DNA of 64,000 bases from Pseudobutyrivibrio sp. UBA3626 (GCA_002373675.1 DFLF01000011.1:69854-133853), one strand, 5' to 3'; counted from the first letter of the stretch, positions 1-8,845 are shown. A program made the numbers and translations. The notes: a model not told the origin generated them from the sequence alone.

Positions 1-1
1 G

Positions 2-50
2 CATCACAACAAGAGCTGAAAAAGTACATCACAACAAGAGTTAAAAAAGT
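2..50. repeat. Two short direct repeats related to the 3621-4214 array
   Basis: The motif CATCACAACAAGAG occurs at 2-15 and again at 27-40, a 25-base period, each followed by an A-rich stretch. The core CACAACAAGAGCT is also found inside the 73 bp repeat units at 3621-4214. This may be the right end of a further array beyond the left edge of the window. Confidence 0.6.
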
Positions 51-52
51 CC

Positions 53-81
53 TTGACATACTCCGTCAGTCGTAGTATATT
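53..81 (+). promoter_or_regulatory. Promoter of the padR operon
   Basis: A perfect -35 box TTGACA (53-58) is separated by 17 bases from a -10 box TATATT (76-81). The box strength suggests that control comes from a repressor. The repeats at 67-114 overlap the spacer and -10 box. Confidence 0.8.
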
Positions 82-114
82 TACTACATCAGATATAGTA
101 CGACAGTCGTAGTA
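67..114. promoter_or_regulatory. Probable PadR operator repeats
   Basis: CAGTCGTAGTA occurs twice, at 67-77 and 104-114. The second copy sits in the palindrome ACGAC-A-GTCGT (100-110). One copy covers the spacer and -10 box and the other lies just past the transcription start. PadR proteins commonly repress their own operon at such sites, so autorepression is inferred. Confidence 0.6.
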
Positions 115-146
115 CGATAGACAGAGTAAAATTACAGGAGGTAGTT

Positions 147-488
147 ATGAGTCAGATAAGCAGTGATGTAATTCGCGGCTACAATGATACGATTATCCTC
201 TACATTCTGATGGAAGCGCCTTCTTATGGGTACGAAATATCCAAGAAGATTAAGGGGATATCAGATGAGAAATATGTTATTAAAGAGACAACCCTTTATT
301 CCGCATTTACCAGAATGGAGAAAAACGGATATATAGAGTCATTTGTTGCAGAGCCGGATTCAAGTGGTAATGGTAAGAAACGAACTTATTATAGGATTAC
401 CGACAGAGGCAAAGAATACTACAAAACCAAATGTGAAGAGTGGGAGATTACGAAAGAAGTAATTCAGAAATTTATAAGGGGAGAGTGA
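147..488 (+). CDS. PadR family transcriptional regulator
   Basis: This 113-residue winged-helix repressor has the PadR opening helix (IILYILMEAPSYGYEI, about residues 16-31), with the conserved GYEI. A recognition helix and wing follow (ETTLYSAFTRMEKNGYIES, about 47-66). The short C-terminal helix is typical of the small PadR subgroup. A strong ribosome site (AGGAGG) precedes the ATG. It is the first gene of an operon with the two envelope genes that follow, a common arrangement in Firmicutes where PadR controls DUF1700/DUF4097 membrane proteins. The ligand is unknown. The promoter and tandem operator upstream suggest self-repression. Confidence 0.9.
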   Translation: MSQISSDVIRGYNDTIILYILMEAPSYGYEISKKIKGISDEKYVIKETTLYSAFTRMEKNGYIESFVAEPDSSGNGKKRTYYRITDRGKEYYKTKCEEWEITKEVIQKFIRGE

Positions 489-492
489 TAAT

Positions 493-1452
493 ATGGAAAC
501 TATTAGAAATTATTTAGAGACAATGTTTGCTAATATGCCTAATACTCCTGAGGTTAAAAGGGCAAAGGATGAACTTCTTCAAATGATGGAAGATAAATAT
601 AACGAACTTATAGCCGAGGGTGTTAATGAGAATGCTGCAGTTGGAACAGTCATTTCTGAATTTGGCAATCTTGATGAACTTGCTGAAAGCTTAGGCCTTG
701 AGAAGGAAGTTGATGAAGTTAATAACAGACAGGAAAATGTTAACAGAAGATTTGTATCTATGGATGAGGTTAAGGCTTACTTATCCCATATGACAAAGTC
801 TGCAATATTTGTTTCAGTAGGAGTTATGCTTTGTATTATCTCTGTTATATTTCCGATTATTGGTGATATATCGTCAGTGGTTAGTGAGGGACTTTCAGTG
901 GGACTAATGTTCCTTTCAATAGCTATTGCAGTGGGGCTTTTCGTTTTCAATGGAATAATATCCGGGGAATGGACATATCTTAGAAGAGAACCATGTCAGA
1001 TTGATATGGCGACAGCAGAATATGTTAAGGATAGACTACGAAACTTTAGACCTATTAGTGCTATTCTATTATCAGTTGGAGTTTTGCTCTGTGCATTTTG
1101 TTGGGTTCCTGTTGCTGCAATTCAGAATGAATATATGACAGTATCATTGTTCCTTATGGTAGGATTTGGAGTAATGCTAATAATATATTCTTCCATGATA
1201 AGCAAGGGTATGGCGAGAATTCTTGGTCTTAACGATACCACAACTATCAGCGGAACCTATAGCGATGGTGCAAATGTTGAGTACACCAGTAAGACAGCAG
1301 AAGTAATAATGAGTGTATATTGGCCGACAATTACCTGCATTTATCTATGTGTAAGTTTTCTTACATTTGCATGGTACATTACATGGATAATATGGCCAAT
1401 CGCTGCGGTACTCCATAAGATTTTTGGCACAGCTTGGGCTAAGGAGGTATAG
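493..1452 (+). CDS. Membrane protein with permease-prefix (HAAS/DUF1700-like) domain
   Basis: This 319-residue protein starts four bases after padR, with its ribosome site (GGGGAGAG) inside the padR stop region. Residues 1-70 form a helical prefix (YLETMFANMP ... LLQMMEDKYNEL ... VGTVISEFGNLDELA) typical of the permease-prefix/DUF1700 family, which pairs with PadR regulators. Four to six hydrophobic helices follow, at about 100-150, 185-235 and 275-310. It probably acts in the membrane as part of a stress-response or regulatory module with the DUF4097 protein downstream. No catalytic motif is seen. Confidence 0.8.
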   Translation: METIRNYLETMFANMPNTPEVKRAKDELLQMMEDKYNELIAEGVNENAAVGTVISEFGNLDELAESLGLEKEVDEVNNRQENVNRRFVSMDEVKAYLSHMTKSAIFVSVGVMLCIISVIFPIIGDISSVVSEGLSVGLMFLSIAIAVGLFVFNGIISGEWTYLRREPCQIDMATAEYVKDRLRNFRPISAILLSVGVLLCAFCWVPVAAIQNEYMTVSLFLMVGFGVMLIIYSSMISKGMARILGLNDTTTISGTYSDGANVEYTSKTAEVIMSVYWPTITCIYLCVSFLTFAWYITWIIWPIAAVLHKIFGTAWAKEV

Positions 1453-1454
1453 TT

Positions 1455-2246
1455 ATGAGTAATAAGGGTAAAAGAATCTATCTTATAATTATCTGGTCAA
1501 TAACGCTAATTGTAATTCTATTTGGTATATATAGATTCATAGGTAATGGTGCATGGAATATTTTTTCTTTTGGATCTGGTAAATATGTGGAGAAAACAGA
1601 AGACTTAAGTGCAGATATAACAGAATTAGATGTAGATGTCCGTTCTGCAAATGTTACTATAGAAGAAGGTGATACACCTTCTATATACTACTCATTCCCA
1701 GAGAAGTCAGAGATTAGTATTCTTAATGAGAATGGTAAAGTATCATTTAGAGAAAATAGTAACAATAATAATCTCGTTCTTTTTGGAAATGGCAAGAAAA
1801 AAGAAGTTAAAATAACTGTTCCTAGAGATAGGCAACTTTCTAAAATTAACGCGAAGACTCATTCCGGAAATATTGATATTAATAATGTAAAATGCGATGA
1901 TATTATAACAAATCTAGATTCGGGTAATCTTAAGATGGGAAATGTGACTTCTCGAAACCTTAAGACAGATGCAGATTCAGGTAATATAATTGTTAATAGT
2001 AATATTGAAAATGTTGATGCTACTGCTGATTCCGGTAATATTGAGGTAAATGGCAATATAGAGAAGATTAATGTCAAAGCAGATTCCGGCAATATTAATC
2101 TTAAGGGCGATTATCATATTATTACCGGAAAGGCAGATTCGGGCAATATTACAATTGATTCTAAGAGACCTGAGTCAGAAATGATTCTCAATCTGGATGT
2201 AGATTCCGGTAAGATAACTGTAAATGGAAATAAATATAAGAACTAA
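1455..2246 (+). CDS. DUF4097-family beta-repeat protein, membrane anchored
   Basis: This 263-residue protein has one N-terminal hydrophobic helix (about residues 8-28, YLIIIWSITLIVILFGIYRF), then an outer domain. Seven (D/H)SG(N/K)(I/L) repeats occur about every 18-19 residues from residue 135 to 258, the sign of a right-handed beta-solenoid as in DUF4097/adhesin-like proteins. Its ribosome site (AAGGAGG, about 1440-1446) lies inside the end of the previous gene, so the two are probably translationally coupled. The likely role is in the cell envelope or surface-stress response under PadR control. The ligand is unknown. Confidence 0.8.
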   Translation: MSNKGKRIYLIIIWSITLIVILFGIYRFIGNGAWNIFSFGSGKYVEKTEDLSADITELDVDVRSANVTIEEGDTPSIYYSFPEKSEISILNENGKVSFRENSNNNNLVLFGNGKKKEVKITVPRDRQLSKINAKTHSGNIDINNVKCDDIITNLDSGNLKMGNVTSRNLKTDADSGNIIVNSNIENVDATADSGNIEVNGNIEKINVKADSGNINLKGDYHIITGKADSGNITIDSKRPESEMILNLDVDSGKITVNGNKYKN

Positions 2247-2258
2247 GAGAGGTCAAAC

Positions 2259-2290
2259 AGGCGTAAACAGGAACAGCGTTTACGCCTATT
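2259..2290 (+). terminator. Terminator-like hairpin after the padR operon
   Basis: A perfect 10 bp stem (AGGCGTAAAC 2259-2268, GTTTACGCCT 2278-2287) has a 9-base loop. The following run is ATTTATG rather than a clean T tract, so it may be only a moderate terminator. Confidence 0.65.
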
Positions 2291-2401
2291 TATGTTAAAA
2301 TATAAAGTAATTCTTTGTTCGTAGAGGTGAAAATGACTATAGGAGAATTAATAAGCGGACAAAGGAGTAATCAACTTCAAATATATTGGAAGGGGAATAA
2401 A

Positions 2402-2911
2402 ATGAATAACTTGGGTTATAAATTAAATACTTTAGATGCAAATGAATATGGCAAAAAGGCAGAAGACTTGTTTAAGCAGGGTTATAATTGTGCACAGGCC
2501 GTTGTTCTTGCATTTAATGATATATTGGAACTGGACGATGGAATGCTTCTTTCCCTATCTTCTTCCTTTGGAGGGGGAATGGGTAGACTTCGTGAGGTTT
2601 GCGGAGCGGTAACCGGAGCATTTATTGTTCTAGGAGTTCTCTATGGATATTCAGATGTGAAAACCACTGACAAGGGCGAGCATTATAAGCGTATCCAGGA
2701 GTTTGCTAATCGATTTAAAGAAGACAATGGCTCTATTATATGCCGTGAACTGTTAGGGCTTAGTTCAGGTGCGTCAGAGCCTACTCCTGAGAGGAGGACG
2801 AAAGAATATTATGATAAACGTCCTTGTCCTAAGAAAGTTTATTCTAGTGCGTATATACTGGCTGGGTATATAAATGAGATTGAGAATAATGCTTGTGGAG
2901 ATGAAAAATGA
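2402..2911 (+). CDS. C_GCAxxG_C_C family redox/metal-binding protein
   Basis: This 169-residue protein carries the spaced cysteine signature of the C_GCAxxG_C_C family: YNCAQAV, GGGMGRLREVCGAVTGA, IICRELLG and RPCPKKV. The family is small, conserved in anaerobes, thought to bind a metal or act in redox, and often lies near oxidoreductases. Its exact reaction is not established. I chose the ATG at 2402 because AAGGGGAAT lies just upstream and the family normally begins near its KAEDLF helix. Earlier in-frame starts at 2315 (TTG) and 2333 (ATG) would add 29 or 23 residues unlike the family. It overlaps the next gene by four bases. Confidence 0.8.
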   Translation: MNNLGYKLNTLDANEYGKKAEDLFKQGYNCAQAVVLAFNDILELDDGMLLSLSSSFGGGMGRLREVCGAVTGAFIVLGVLYGYSDVKTTDKGEHYKRIQEFANRFKEDNGSIICRELLGLSSGASEPTPERRTKEYYDKRPCPKKVYSSAYILAGYINEIENNACGDEK

Positions 2912-3414
2912 ATGTAGATATAAGAAAATGGAAAATTGATGACAAATCTGATCTGGCAATGAACCTAAATAACCTGAAGGTTCAAACTAACCTTAGGGAT
3001 GGATTGCCATATCCGTACACTGAAAATGACGCAGAGGATTTTATCCGTATGATGTTATCGGCAGACAAGGATAATACATTTTCATTTGCGATAACACTTG
3101 ATGATAAAGTGATTGGAAGCATAGGAGTATTCCGACAGGACAATATTCATTGCAAAACTGCCGAAATGGGTTATTACATAGGAGAGCCCTACTGGGGAAA
3201 TGGTTATATGACAAATGCGATTAAACAAGTCTGTAAGTATGTGTTTAAGAATACGGATATTATTCGGATTTTTGCTGAACCATTTGCGCACAATATAGCT
3301 TCATGCAGAGTGCTGGAAAAGGCCGGCTTTCAGTACGAAGGAACACTAAAGAGCAATGCTGTGAAATGTGGCAGTATCGTTGACATGAAAATGTATGCTC
3401 TTGTTAGGGAGTGA
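2908..3414 (+). CDS. GNAT N-acetyltransferase, RimJ/RimL type
   Basis: This 168-residue acetyltransferase joins the previous gene by an ATGA overlap. The N-terminal strand (VDIRKWKIDDKSDLA), the core (IGSIGVFRQDN), the acetyl-CoA loop (GYYIGEPYWGNGYMTNAI, about residues 89-106) and the end motif (NIASCRVLEKAGFQYEGTL) match acetyltransf_3 proteins that modify N-terminal amines or small amines. The substrate cannot be told from sequence. The length is normal for the family. Confidence 0.9.
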   Translation: MNVDIRKWKIDDKSDLAMNLNNLKVQTNLRDGLPYPYTENDAEDFIRMMLSADKDNTFSFAITLDDKVIGSIGVFRQDNIHCKTAEMGYYIGEPYWGNGYMTNAIKQVCKYVFKNTDIIRIFAEPFAHNIASCRVLEKAGFQYEGTLKSNAVKCGSIVDMKMYALVRE

Positions 3415-3435
3415 TATAAATCGGGAGTTGAGTAG

Positions 3436-3614
3436 ATGTGTGATATGAAAGCGTTTTTGGATCATCTCAGCTATTTCTGGATGGTACATAGACTAAAGAG
3501 AAATGGCATTACAGCAATGAGCCTAAAGAAGAACCATATGTAAAATATGGGGCAGATGCTAGCCATGAAGAACCATACAAAGGTATGACATTGATTTCAG
3601 AGCGACCCAAATGA
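3436..3614 (+). pseudogene. Decayed coding fragment
   Basis: An ATG at 3436 opens a short frame (MCDMKAFLDHLSYF). After a frame change near 3480 and an in-frame TAG, protein-like sequence continues (KEKWHYSNEPKEEPYVKYG, then HEEPYKGMTLISERPK) to TGA at 3612-3614. The charged, proline- and aromatic-rich text reads like the end of a real gene broken by a frameshift and a stop. I do not recognise the family. Confidence 0.35.
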
Positions 3615-3620
3615 GGGTTT

Positions 3621-4214
3621 AGCTAATAAGCCCCCAAAATCAGCCAAATAGTTAGCCAAAAACGTCCACACCACCCTCTAACAACACAACAAAAGCTAAT
3701 AAAACCCCAAAATCAACTAAATTGTTAGCCCAAAACGTCCACGCCACCCCCTAACAACACAACAAGAGCTAATAAATCCCTAAAATCAGCCAAATAGTTA
3801 GCCCAAAACAGCCACACCACCCCCTAACAACACAACAAGAGCTAATAAAACCCCTAAAATCAGCCAAATAGTTAGCCCAAAACAGCCACACCACCCCTAA
3901 CAACACAACAAGAGCTAATAAAACCCTAAAATCAGCCAAATAGTTAGCCAAAAACGTCCACGCCACCCTCTAACAACGCAACAAAAGCTAATAAAAACCC
4001 CAAAATCAGCCAAATAGTTAGCCAAAAACAGCCACGCCACCCCCTAACAACACAACAAGAGCTAATAAAAACCCCAAAATGAGCTAAATTGTTAGCCCCC
4101 ATAAGCCACACCACCCTCTAACAACACAACAAAAGCTAATAAAAAACCAAAATCAGCCAAATTGTTAGCCCCCATAAGCCACGCCACCCCTAATCATACA
4201 ACAAACTCCAAAAT
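3621..4214. repeat. Tandem array, eight copies of a 73-74 bp unit
   Basis: Units begin with AGCTAATAA at 3621, 3694, 3767, 3840, 3913, 3986, 4060 and 4134. Spacings are 73 bp (five times) and 74 bp (twice), and the last copy is degenerate. Each holds AAAATCAGCCAAAT(A/T)GTTAGCC, a CC/CA-rich block and CTAACAACACAACAA. The period is not a multiple of three, so it does not encode a repeat protein. With the fragment above and the promoter below, it fills the 984-base gap between 3414 and 4399. Confidence 0.9.
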
Positions 4215-4332
4215 AGCTAATCATAATGCCATCCCACAACAATAAATATATTGATTATAATCCTTATGGGAAAGGCATTGTCGCGTCATAAAGTCATACA
4301 TCGTTAAACCTCAAAGTTAGAAGCTTCTAACC

Positions 4333-4361
4333 TTGAAAAACACACATATTTATGCTATAAT
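4333..4361 (+). promoter_or_regulatory. Promoter of the relA-aspS operon
   Basis: TTGAAA (4333-4338), a 17-base spacer and TATAAT (4356-4361), with TG one base before the -10 box (extended -10). It fixes the relA start: the upstream in-frame TTG at 4333 lies inside the promoter and cannot be used. Confidence 0.85.
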
Positions 4362-4398
4362 AGTACCCAAATTTTTTCAAGTAGAAGGAGGTGACAGT

Positions 4399-6723
4399 AT
4401 GCCTAATATGCTTTCTGAAGAAGAAGTTAATAAAGTTGCAAATCAAATAGGCCGTGAACAAAATACTGTCATCTCTACAAAAGATTTTGTTGATAAGGAT
4501 ACATTATATAATGAATTAATAGAGACTATTAGAAAGTATCACCCAAGTGCCAATACAGACATTATTGAGAAAGCATATAAAGTGGCTGATGAGGCACATA
4601 ATGGTCAGAAGCGTAAGTCTGGAGAGGATTATATTATTCATCCCCTTAGTGTGGCACTTATCTTAGCCGACCTTGAAATGGATAAAGAGACAATTGTTGC
4701 AGGTATGCTTCATGATGTTGTTGAAGATACATTTATGACAATTGATGAAATTAGTGATTTGTTTGGAGAAGAAGTTGCGCTTCTTGTAGATGGTGTTACA
4801 AAGCTTGGCCAATTAAGCTATTCGTCTGATAAGGTTGAAGTTCAGGCTGAGAATCTTCGCAAGATGTTTCTTGCAATGGCCAAAGATATTCGAGTCATTA
4901 TTATTAAGCTTGCCGACAGACTTCATAATATGCGCACACTGCAATTTATGAAGCCGGAGAAACAGAAAGAAAAAGCGAAAGAGACCATGGAGATATATGC
5001 TCCACTTGCACAGCGCCTTGGTATTGCAAAGGTAAAGATAGAACTGGATGACTTGTCTCTAAAATACTATAATCCGGAAGCTTATAGGAATATTGTAGAA
5101 ACTATTGCACAAAGAAAGGCTGAGCGTGACGCATACGTAGATAACCTTGTTCTTGAAGTGCAAGGACATATAGATGCGGCAGGAATTAAAGCGGAGATTT
5201 ATGGAAGGGCTAAGCATTTCTTCTCTATTTATCGCAAAATGGTTAGCCAGAACAAAGAATTTGATGAAATCTATGATTTGTTTGCCATTAGGATTATTGT
5301 AGATAATCTTCAGGATTGTTATGCCGCTCTTGGTGTAATGCATGAGAGATATACGCCTATTCCTGGACGATTCAAAGATTATATTGCAATGCCTAAGCCT
5401 AATATGTATCAGTCTCTTCATACGACTCTAATTGGACCTATGGGTGTTCCATTTGAAATACAGATTCGGACATGGGAGATGCATAGAACCAGTGAATATG
5501 GTATTGCTGCTCATTGGAAATACAAAGAGTCAGGTGAAGGTGCGACTGTAAAGGGCGAAGAGGAGAAGATTTCGTGGCTTCGAGATATCCTTGACTGGCA
5601 AAAGGATATGGATGATAATAAGGAATTTGTTAATCTTTTGAAGAATGACTTAGACCTTTTCTCTGACACCGTATTTTGCTTTACACCACAGGGAGATGTT
5701 AAGAATTTTCCTAGTGGTTCTACACCGATTGATTTCGCATATAGTATTCATTCGGCTGTTGGTAACAAAATGATTGGAGCCAAGGTAAATGGTAAGCTGG
5801 TTCCCATAGAATACGAACTTAAGAATGGCGATAGAGTAGAGATTCTTACATCAGCTAATTCGAGAGGACCTAGCCGAGATTGGCTTAACATTGTAAAGTC
5901 TACTCAGGCTCGAAACAAGATTAACCAATGGTTTAAGAATGAATTCAAAGTTGAGAATATTGTCAGAGGAAAAGAACTTCTGATTGAGTCTGCAAAGCAG
6001 AAAAATATCAATTTTAATGATATTAACAGGCCCGAGTATCAGGAAAATGTTATGAGACGCTATGGCTTTCATGATTGGGAGTCTTGTCTTGCGGCAGTCG
6101 GACATGGTGGTCTTAATGAAGGGCAGATCGTACAGAGGATGTACGAACAGTATCTGAGAGACTTTAATAATGATGTCACAGATGAGAAGGTTATAGAAGA
6201 CGCTACAAGTCATTCTACGGCATTAAAGAAGAATAAAAAAGAGGATTCAAAAGGAAGTAATGGCGTAATCGTGCGAGGAATGGACGGTTTTTACGCTAGA
6301 TTTTCAAAATGCTGTAATCCTGTACCCGGAGATGAGATTGTTGGTTATGTAACAAGAGGTAGAGGGCTATCTATTCATAGAACAGACTGTATTAACGTTA
6401 TTAATATGCCTGAGAATGATAGAACAAGGCTACTTGAAGCAGAATGGTCTAAGGAATACTTAGAAGGAAATGCTGAGTCAGAATATATGGCTACAGTCAA
6501 TATATATGTACGAAGCAGAGTAGGTCTTCTTGTAGAGGTGTCTAAGATTTTCTCTGAGGAAGAGATTAATATTATTACAATTCATTCTAATACCAACAAA
6601 AAGGATATTGCTACAATAACAGTCGGCTTTGAAGTAAAGACTAAGGAAATGCTTGAGAAAGTCTGTTTAAAGCTTAAGACAATAGAGGGAGTAATTGATA
6701 TAGAAAGGACAACAGGCGGCTGA
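4399..6723 (+). CDS. relA: Bifunctional (p)ppGpp synthetase/hydrolase (RelA/SpoT, Rel)
   Basis: This 774-residue long RSH enzyme makes and degrades (p)ppGpp in the stringent response. In order it has the HD hydrolase domain (AGMLHDVVEDT, KLADRLHNMRTL), the synthetase domain (RIIVDNLQDCYAALG, then RFKDYIAMPKPNMYQSLHTT), the TGS domain (VFCFTPQGDVKNFPSGSTP), a zinc-finger/helical region with FSKCCNPVPGDEIVGY, and a C-terminal ACT domain. Both active sites look intact, so it should be bifunctional. The ATG at 4399 follows AAGGAGGTGA. It heads an operon with a hydrolase, hemZ, hisS and aspS, which links amino-acid starvation sensing to tRNA charging. Confidence 0.95.
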   Translation: MPNMLSEEEVNKVANQIGREQNTVISTKDFVDKDTLYNELIETIRKYHPSANTDIIEKAYKVADEAHNGQKRKSGEDYIIHPLSVALILADLEMDKETIVAGMLHDVVEDTFMTIDEISDLFGEEVALLVDGVTKLGQLSYSSDKVEVQAENLRKMFLAMAKDIRVIIIKLADRLHNMRTLQFMKPEKQKEKAKETMEIYAPLAQRLGIAKVKIELDDLSLKYYNPEAYRNIVETIAQRKAERDAYVDNLVLEVQGHIDAAGIKAEIYGRAKHFFSIYRKMVSQNKEFDEIYDLFAIRIIVDNLQDCYAALGVMHERYTPIPGRFKDYIAMPKPNMYQSLHTTLIGPMGVPFEIQIRTWEMHRTSEYGIAAHWKYKESGEGATVKGEEEKISWLRDILDWQKDMDDNKEFVNLLKNDLDLFSDTVFCFTPQGDVKNFPSGSTPIDFAYSIHSAVGNKMIGAKVNGKLVPIEYELKNGDRVEILTSANSRGPSRDWLNIVKSTQARNKINQWFKNEFKVENIVRGKELLIESAKQKNINFNDINRPEYQENVMRRYGFHDWESCLAAVGHGGLNEGQIVQRMYEQYLRDFNNDVTDEKVIEDATSHSTALKKNKKEDSKGSNGVIVRGMDGFYARFSKCCNPVPGDEIVGYVTRGRGLSIHRTDCINVINMPENDRTRLLEAEWSKEYLEGNAESEYMATVNIYVRSRVGLLVEVSKIFSEEEINIITIHSNTNKKDIATITVGFEVKTKEMLEKVCLKLKTIEGVIDIERTTGG

Positions 6724-6725
6724 TT

Positions 6726-7358
6726 ATGAGTAAAATGGAATTAATACAATATGTTGTTGGTCCAATAAGTACTAATTGCTATTTTATAGTTAATAGTGAT
6801 AGTAAAGAGACAATTATCATAGATCCGGGAGATGAAGCAGAGCATTTAATAGATAGAATAGAGATGCAGGGGTTAAAACCGGTTGCAATCCTTTTAACCC
6901 ATGGACATTTTGACCATGTGGGTGCAGCAGGAAGAATCACTGAAGAATATAGTATACCTGTTTATGCCAGCAGAAACGAAAGAAATACATTACGAGATCC
7001 CGAAATCAATCGTACCGGGGTTAGTGGACGCATTCCTTCTATTTTCCATGCAAGTAATTTGCTTGATGATGAAGATGTAATAGAACTGGCAGGTTTTGAA
7101 ATCAAGGTTTTATATACTCCAGGACATACGCCTGGAGGAGTATGTTATTATCTTCCCAAAGAGGGCTGTGTATTCTCGGGAGATACTTTATTCTACAATT
7201 CTGTAGGTAGAACTGATTTTTATAAAAGTTCAAGCGAAGATTTAATCAATTCCATTAAGACAAAACTGATGACACTTGATGATGATGTAGTAGTTCTTCC
7301 CGGTCATGACGCAAGAACTACAATTGGCGAGGAGAGAATGCATAATCCTTTTCTTTAG
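6726..7358 (+). CDS. MBL-fold metallo-hydrolase (glyoxalase II-like)
   Basis: This 210-residue metallo-beta-lactamase-fold hydrolase starts two bases after relA. It carries the zinc motif THGHFDHVG (about residues 58-66), later ligands in YTPGHTPGG (about 134-142) and SGDTLF (about 156-161), and the final histidine in LPGHDART. This is the YcbL/glyoxalase II-like subgroup, commonly placed between relA and hemZ in Clostridia. It probably hydrolyses a thioester or related small metabolite in the cytoplasm. The true substrate is unknown. Confidence 0.88.
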   Translation: MSKMELIQYVVGPISTNCYFIVNSDSKETIIIDPGDEAEHLIDRIEMQGLKPVAILLTHGHFDHVGAAGRITEEYSIPVYASRNERNTLRDPEINRTGVSGRIPSIFHASNLLDDEDVIELAGFEIKVLYTPGHTPGGVCYYLPKEGCVFSGDTLFYNSVGRTDFYKSSSEDLINSIKTKLMTLDDDVVVLPGHDARTTIGEERMHNPFL

Positions 7359-7363
7359 GAAAT

Positions 7364-8845
7364 GTGATTTTTGATATGATATGTATAAAGCTTAATGATG
7401 ATAATTTTGAATACGATATTTATTCTTTGGTAAAGGCGTTTTGCCCTGAAGAGGATATATCTTTTGTGAAGATTAGACCAGAGGATGAATTATCGTATTT
7501 TCTTGTGATTAATTATATTTTGGATGCAATAGAGTTAGAATTGTACAAATCGTCAAGTAGTACTCCGATTGATACAGGTAGCATTGAAGTAGACCATAAT
7601 GATAGAAAAGAGACCAAGAATCGATTAAAACGTCTGATTTACTATGCATTTAACAAGGAAACAGGTAAGGAACTTCCCTGGGGAACATTAAGTGGAATTC
7701 GCCCTACCAAGATACCTCTTAGAATGATTGAAAAAGGGTTATCTGATGAAGAAATAAAAAAATACATGAAAGAAACATATCTTGCAAGCGAAAAGAAGAT
7801 TGATATATCAATAGATATTGCAAGACATGAATATGGCTTGATAAAAGATATTAACTGTGAATCTGATTATAGTCTTTATCTGGGAATACCCTTTTGTCCT
7901 AGCACATGTCTATATTGTTCATTTCCCTCTTATGCCTATGGTATCTGGGAGAAAAGGATAGATGATTATCTGGATGCCTTAAAAAAAGAAATGTTATTTG
8001 TAGCTAAATCGCTTGAGAATAAGAATCTTACAACTATCTATATCGGTGGCGGAACACCTACATCTTTAGATACAGAGCATCTTGAAAGACTACTTGCTAT
8101 AATAGAAGAAGCATTTTCTGTGGATAAAACGCTAGAATATACAATAGAAGCCGGTCGGCCTGATTCCATTACCAGAGAGAAGCTTGAAGTGATAAAAAGG
8201 CATAATATTAGTCGAATATCTATTAATCCACAGACAATGAATCAGAAGACTTTGGATTTGATTGGTCGTCGTCATAGTATAGAGCAGGTAATAGATAGCT
8301 TTAATCTTGCAAGAGAACTGGGGTTTTTGAATATCAATATGGATATTATAATAGGGCTTCTTGGGGAAGACATTAATGATCTAAGTCATACATTAGAAGA
8401 GATTAAGAAACTAAATCCTGATAGTCTTACTGTACATTCACTTGCAATTAAACGTTCTGCCAGACTTAATATTGATAGAAGCGAGTATGATGAGTATATT
8501 ATGGAGAATTCTATGCAGCACATGGATATGGCAAGAGAAGTGGCTCAAAGTATTAACATGGAGCCCTATTATCTCTACAGGCAGAAGAATATGGCTGGTA
8601 ATCAGGAGAATATTGGATTTGCAAGGAAGGGCAAAGAAGGTCTGTATAATATCTTGATTATGGAGGAGAAACAGACTATAATTGCACTTGGTGCTGGAGC
8701 AGCCTGTAAATATGTTACAGATAATGGTTATACCGTAACACGGTCTGAAAATGTAAAAGATCCGGGGTTATATATTGATAGAATAGATGAGATGATAGAT
8801 AGAAAAAGAGAGAAGCTGGAGGAAATGAGATGGCTAACAAACTGA
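7364..8845 (+). CDS. hemZ: Coproporphyrinogen dehydrogenase HemZ (radical SAM)
   Basis: This roughly 490-residue radical-SAM protein of the HemN/HemZ family has the iron-sulfur motif CPSTCLYC (C178, C182, C185 counted from 7364), then YIGGGTPTSL, TIEAGRPDSI and RISINPQTMN, all standard for the coproporphyrinogen III oxidase-like group. The predicted role is oxygen-independent porphyrinogen oxidation. No other haem genes are visible, so the physiological reaction may differ. The start is uncertain: GTG at 7364 has AGGA only three bases before it, while ATG at 7376 gives a start (MICIKLND) more like what I recall for relatives. The 3' end overlaps hisS by 16 bases. Confidence 0.88.
   Translation: MIFDMICIKLNDDNFEYDIYSLVKAFCPEEDISFVKIRPEDELSYFLVINYILDAIELELYKSSSSTPIDTGSIEVDHNDRKETKNRLKRLIYYAFNKETGKELPWGTLSGIRPTKIPLRMIEKGLSDEEIKKYMKETYLASEKKIDISIDIARHEYGLIKDINCESDYSLYLGIPFCPSTCLYCSFPSYAYGIWEKRIDDYLDALKKEMLFVAKSLENKNLTTIYIGGGTPTSLDTEHLERLLAIIEEAFSVDKTLEYTIEAGRPDSITREKLEVIKRHNISRISINPQTMNQKTLDLIGRRHSIEQVIDSFNLARELGFLNINMDIIIGLLGEDINDLSHTLEEIKKLNPDSLTVHSLAIKRSARLNIDRSEYDEYIMENSMQHMDMAREVAQSINMEPYYLYRQKNMAGNQENIGFARKGKEGLYNILIMEEKQTIIALGAGAACKYVTDNGYTVTRSENVKDPGLYIDRIDEMIDRKREKLEEMRWLTN

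Noticed and set aside
1859..2092. Minus-strand frame with repeated SAV/PES text
   Set aside because: It is the complement of the DSGN repeats of the DUF4097 gene and has no start signals.
3769..3966. 65-residue hydrophobic frame on the minus strand in the repeat array
   Set aside because: It is made by the repeat itself. The 73 bp period changes frame at each unit and there is no ribosome site.
3621..4214. CRISPR array
   Set aside because: The units are similar over their whole length with no unique spacers, and no cas gene is present.
4333..4398. Longer RelA beginning at TTG 4333
   Set aside because: The added codons lie on the promoter boxes and the ribosome site directly precedes ATG 4399.
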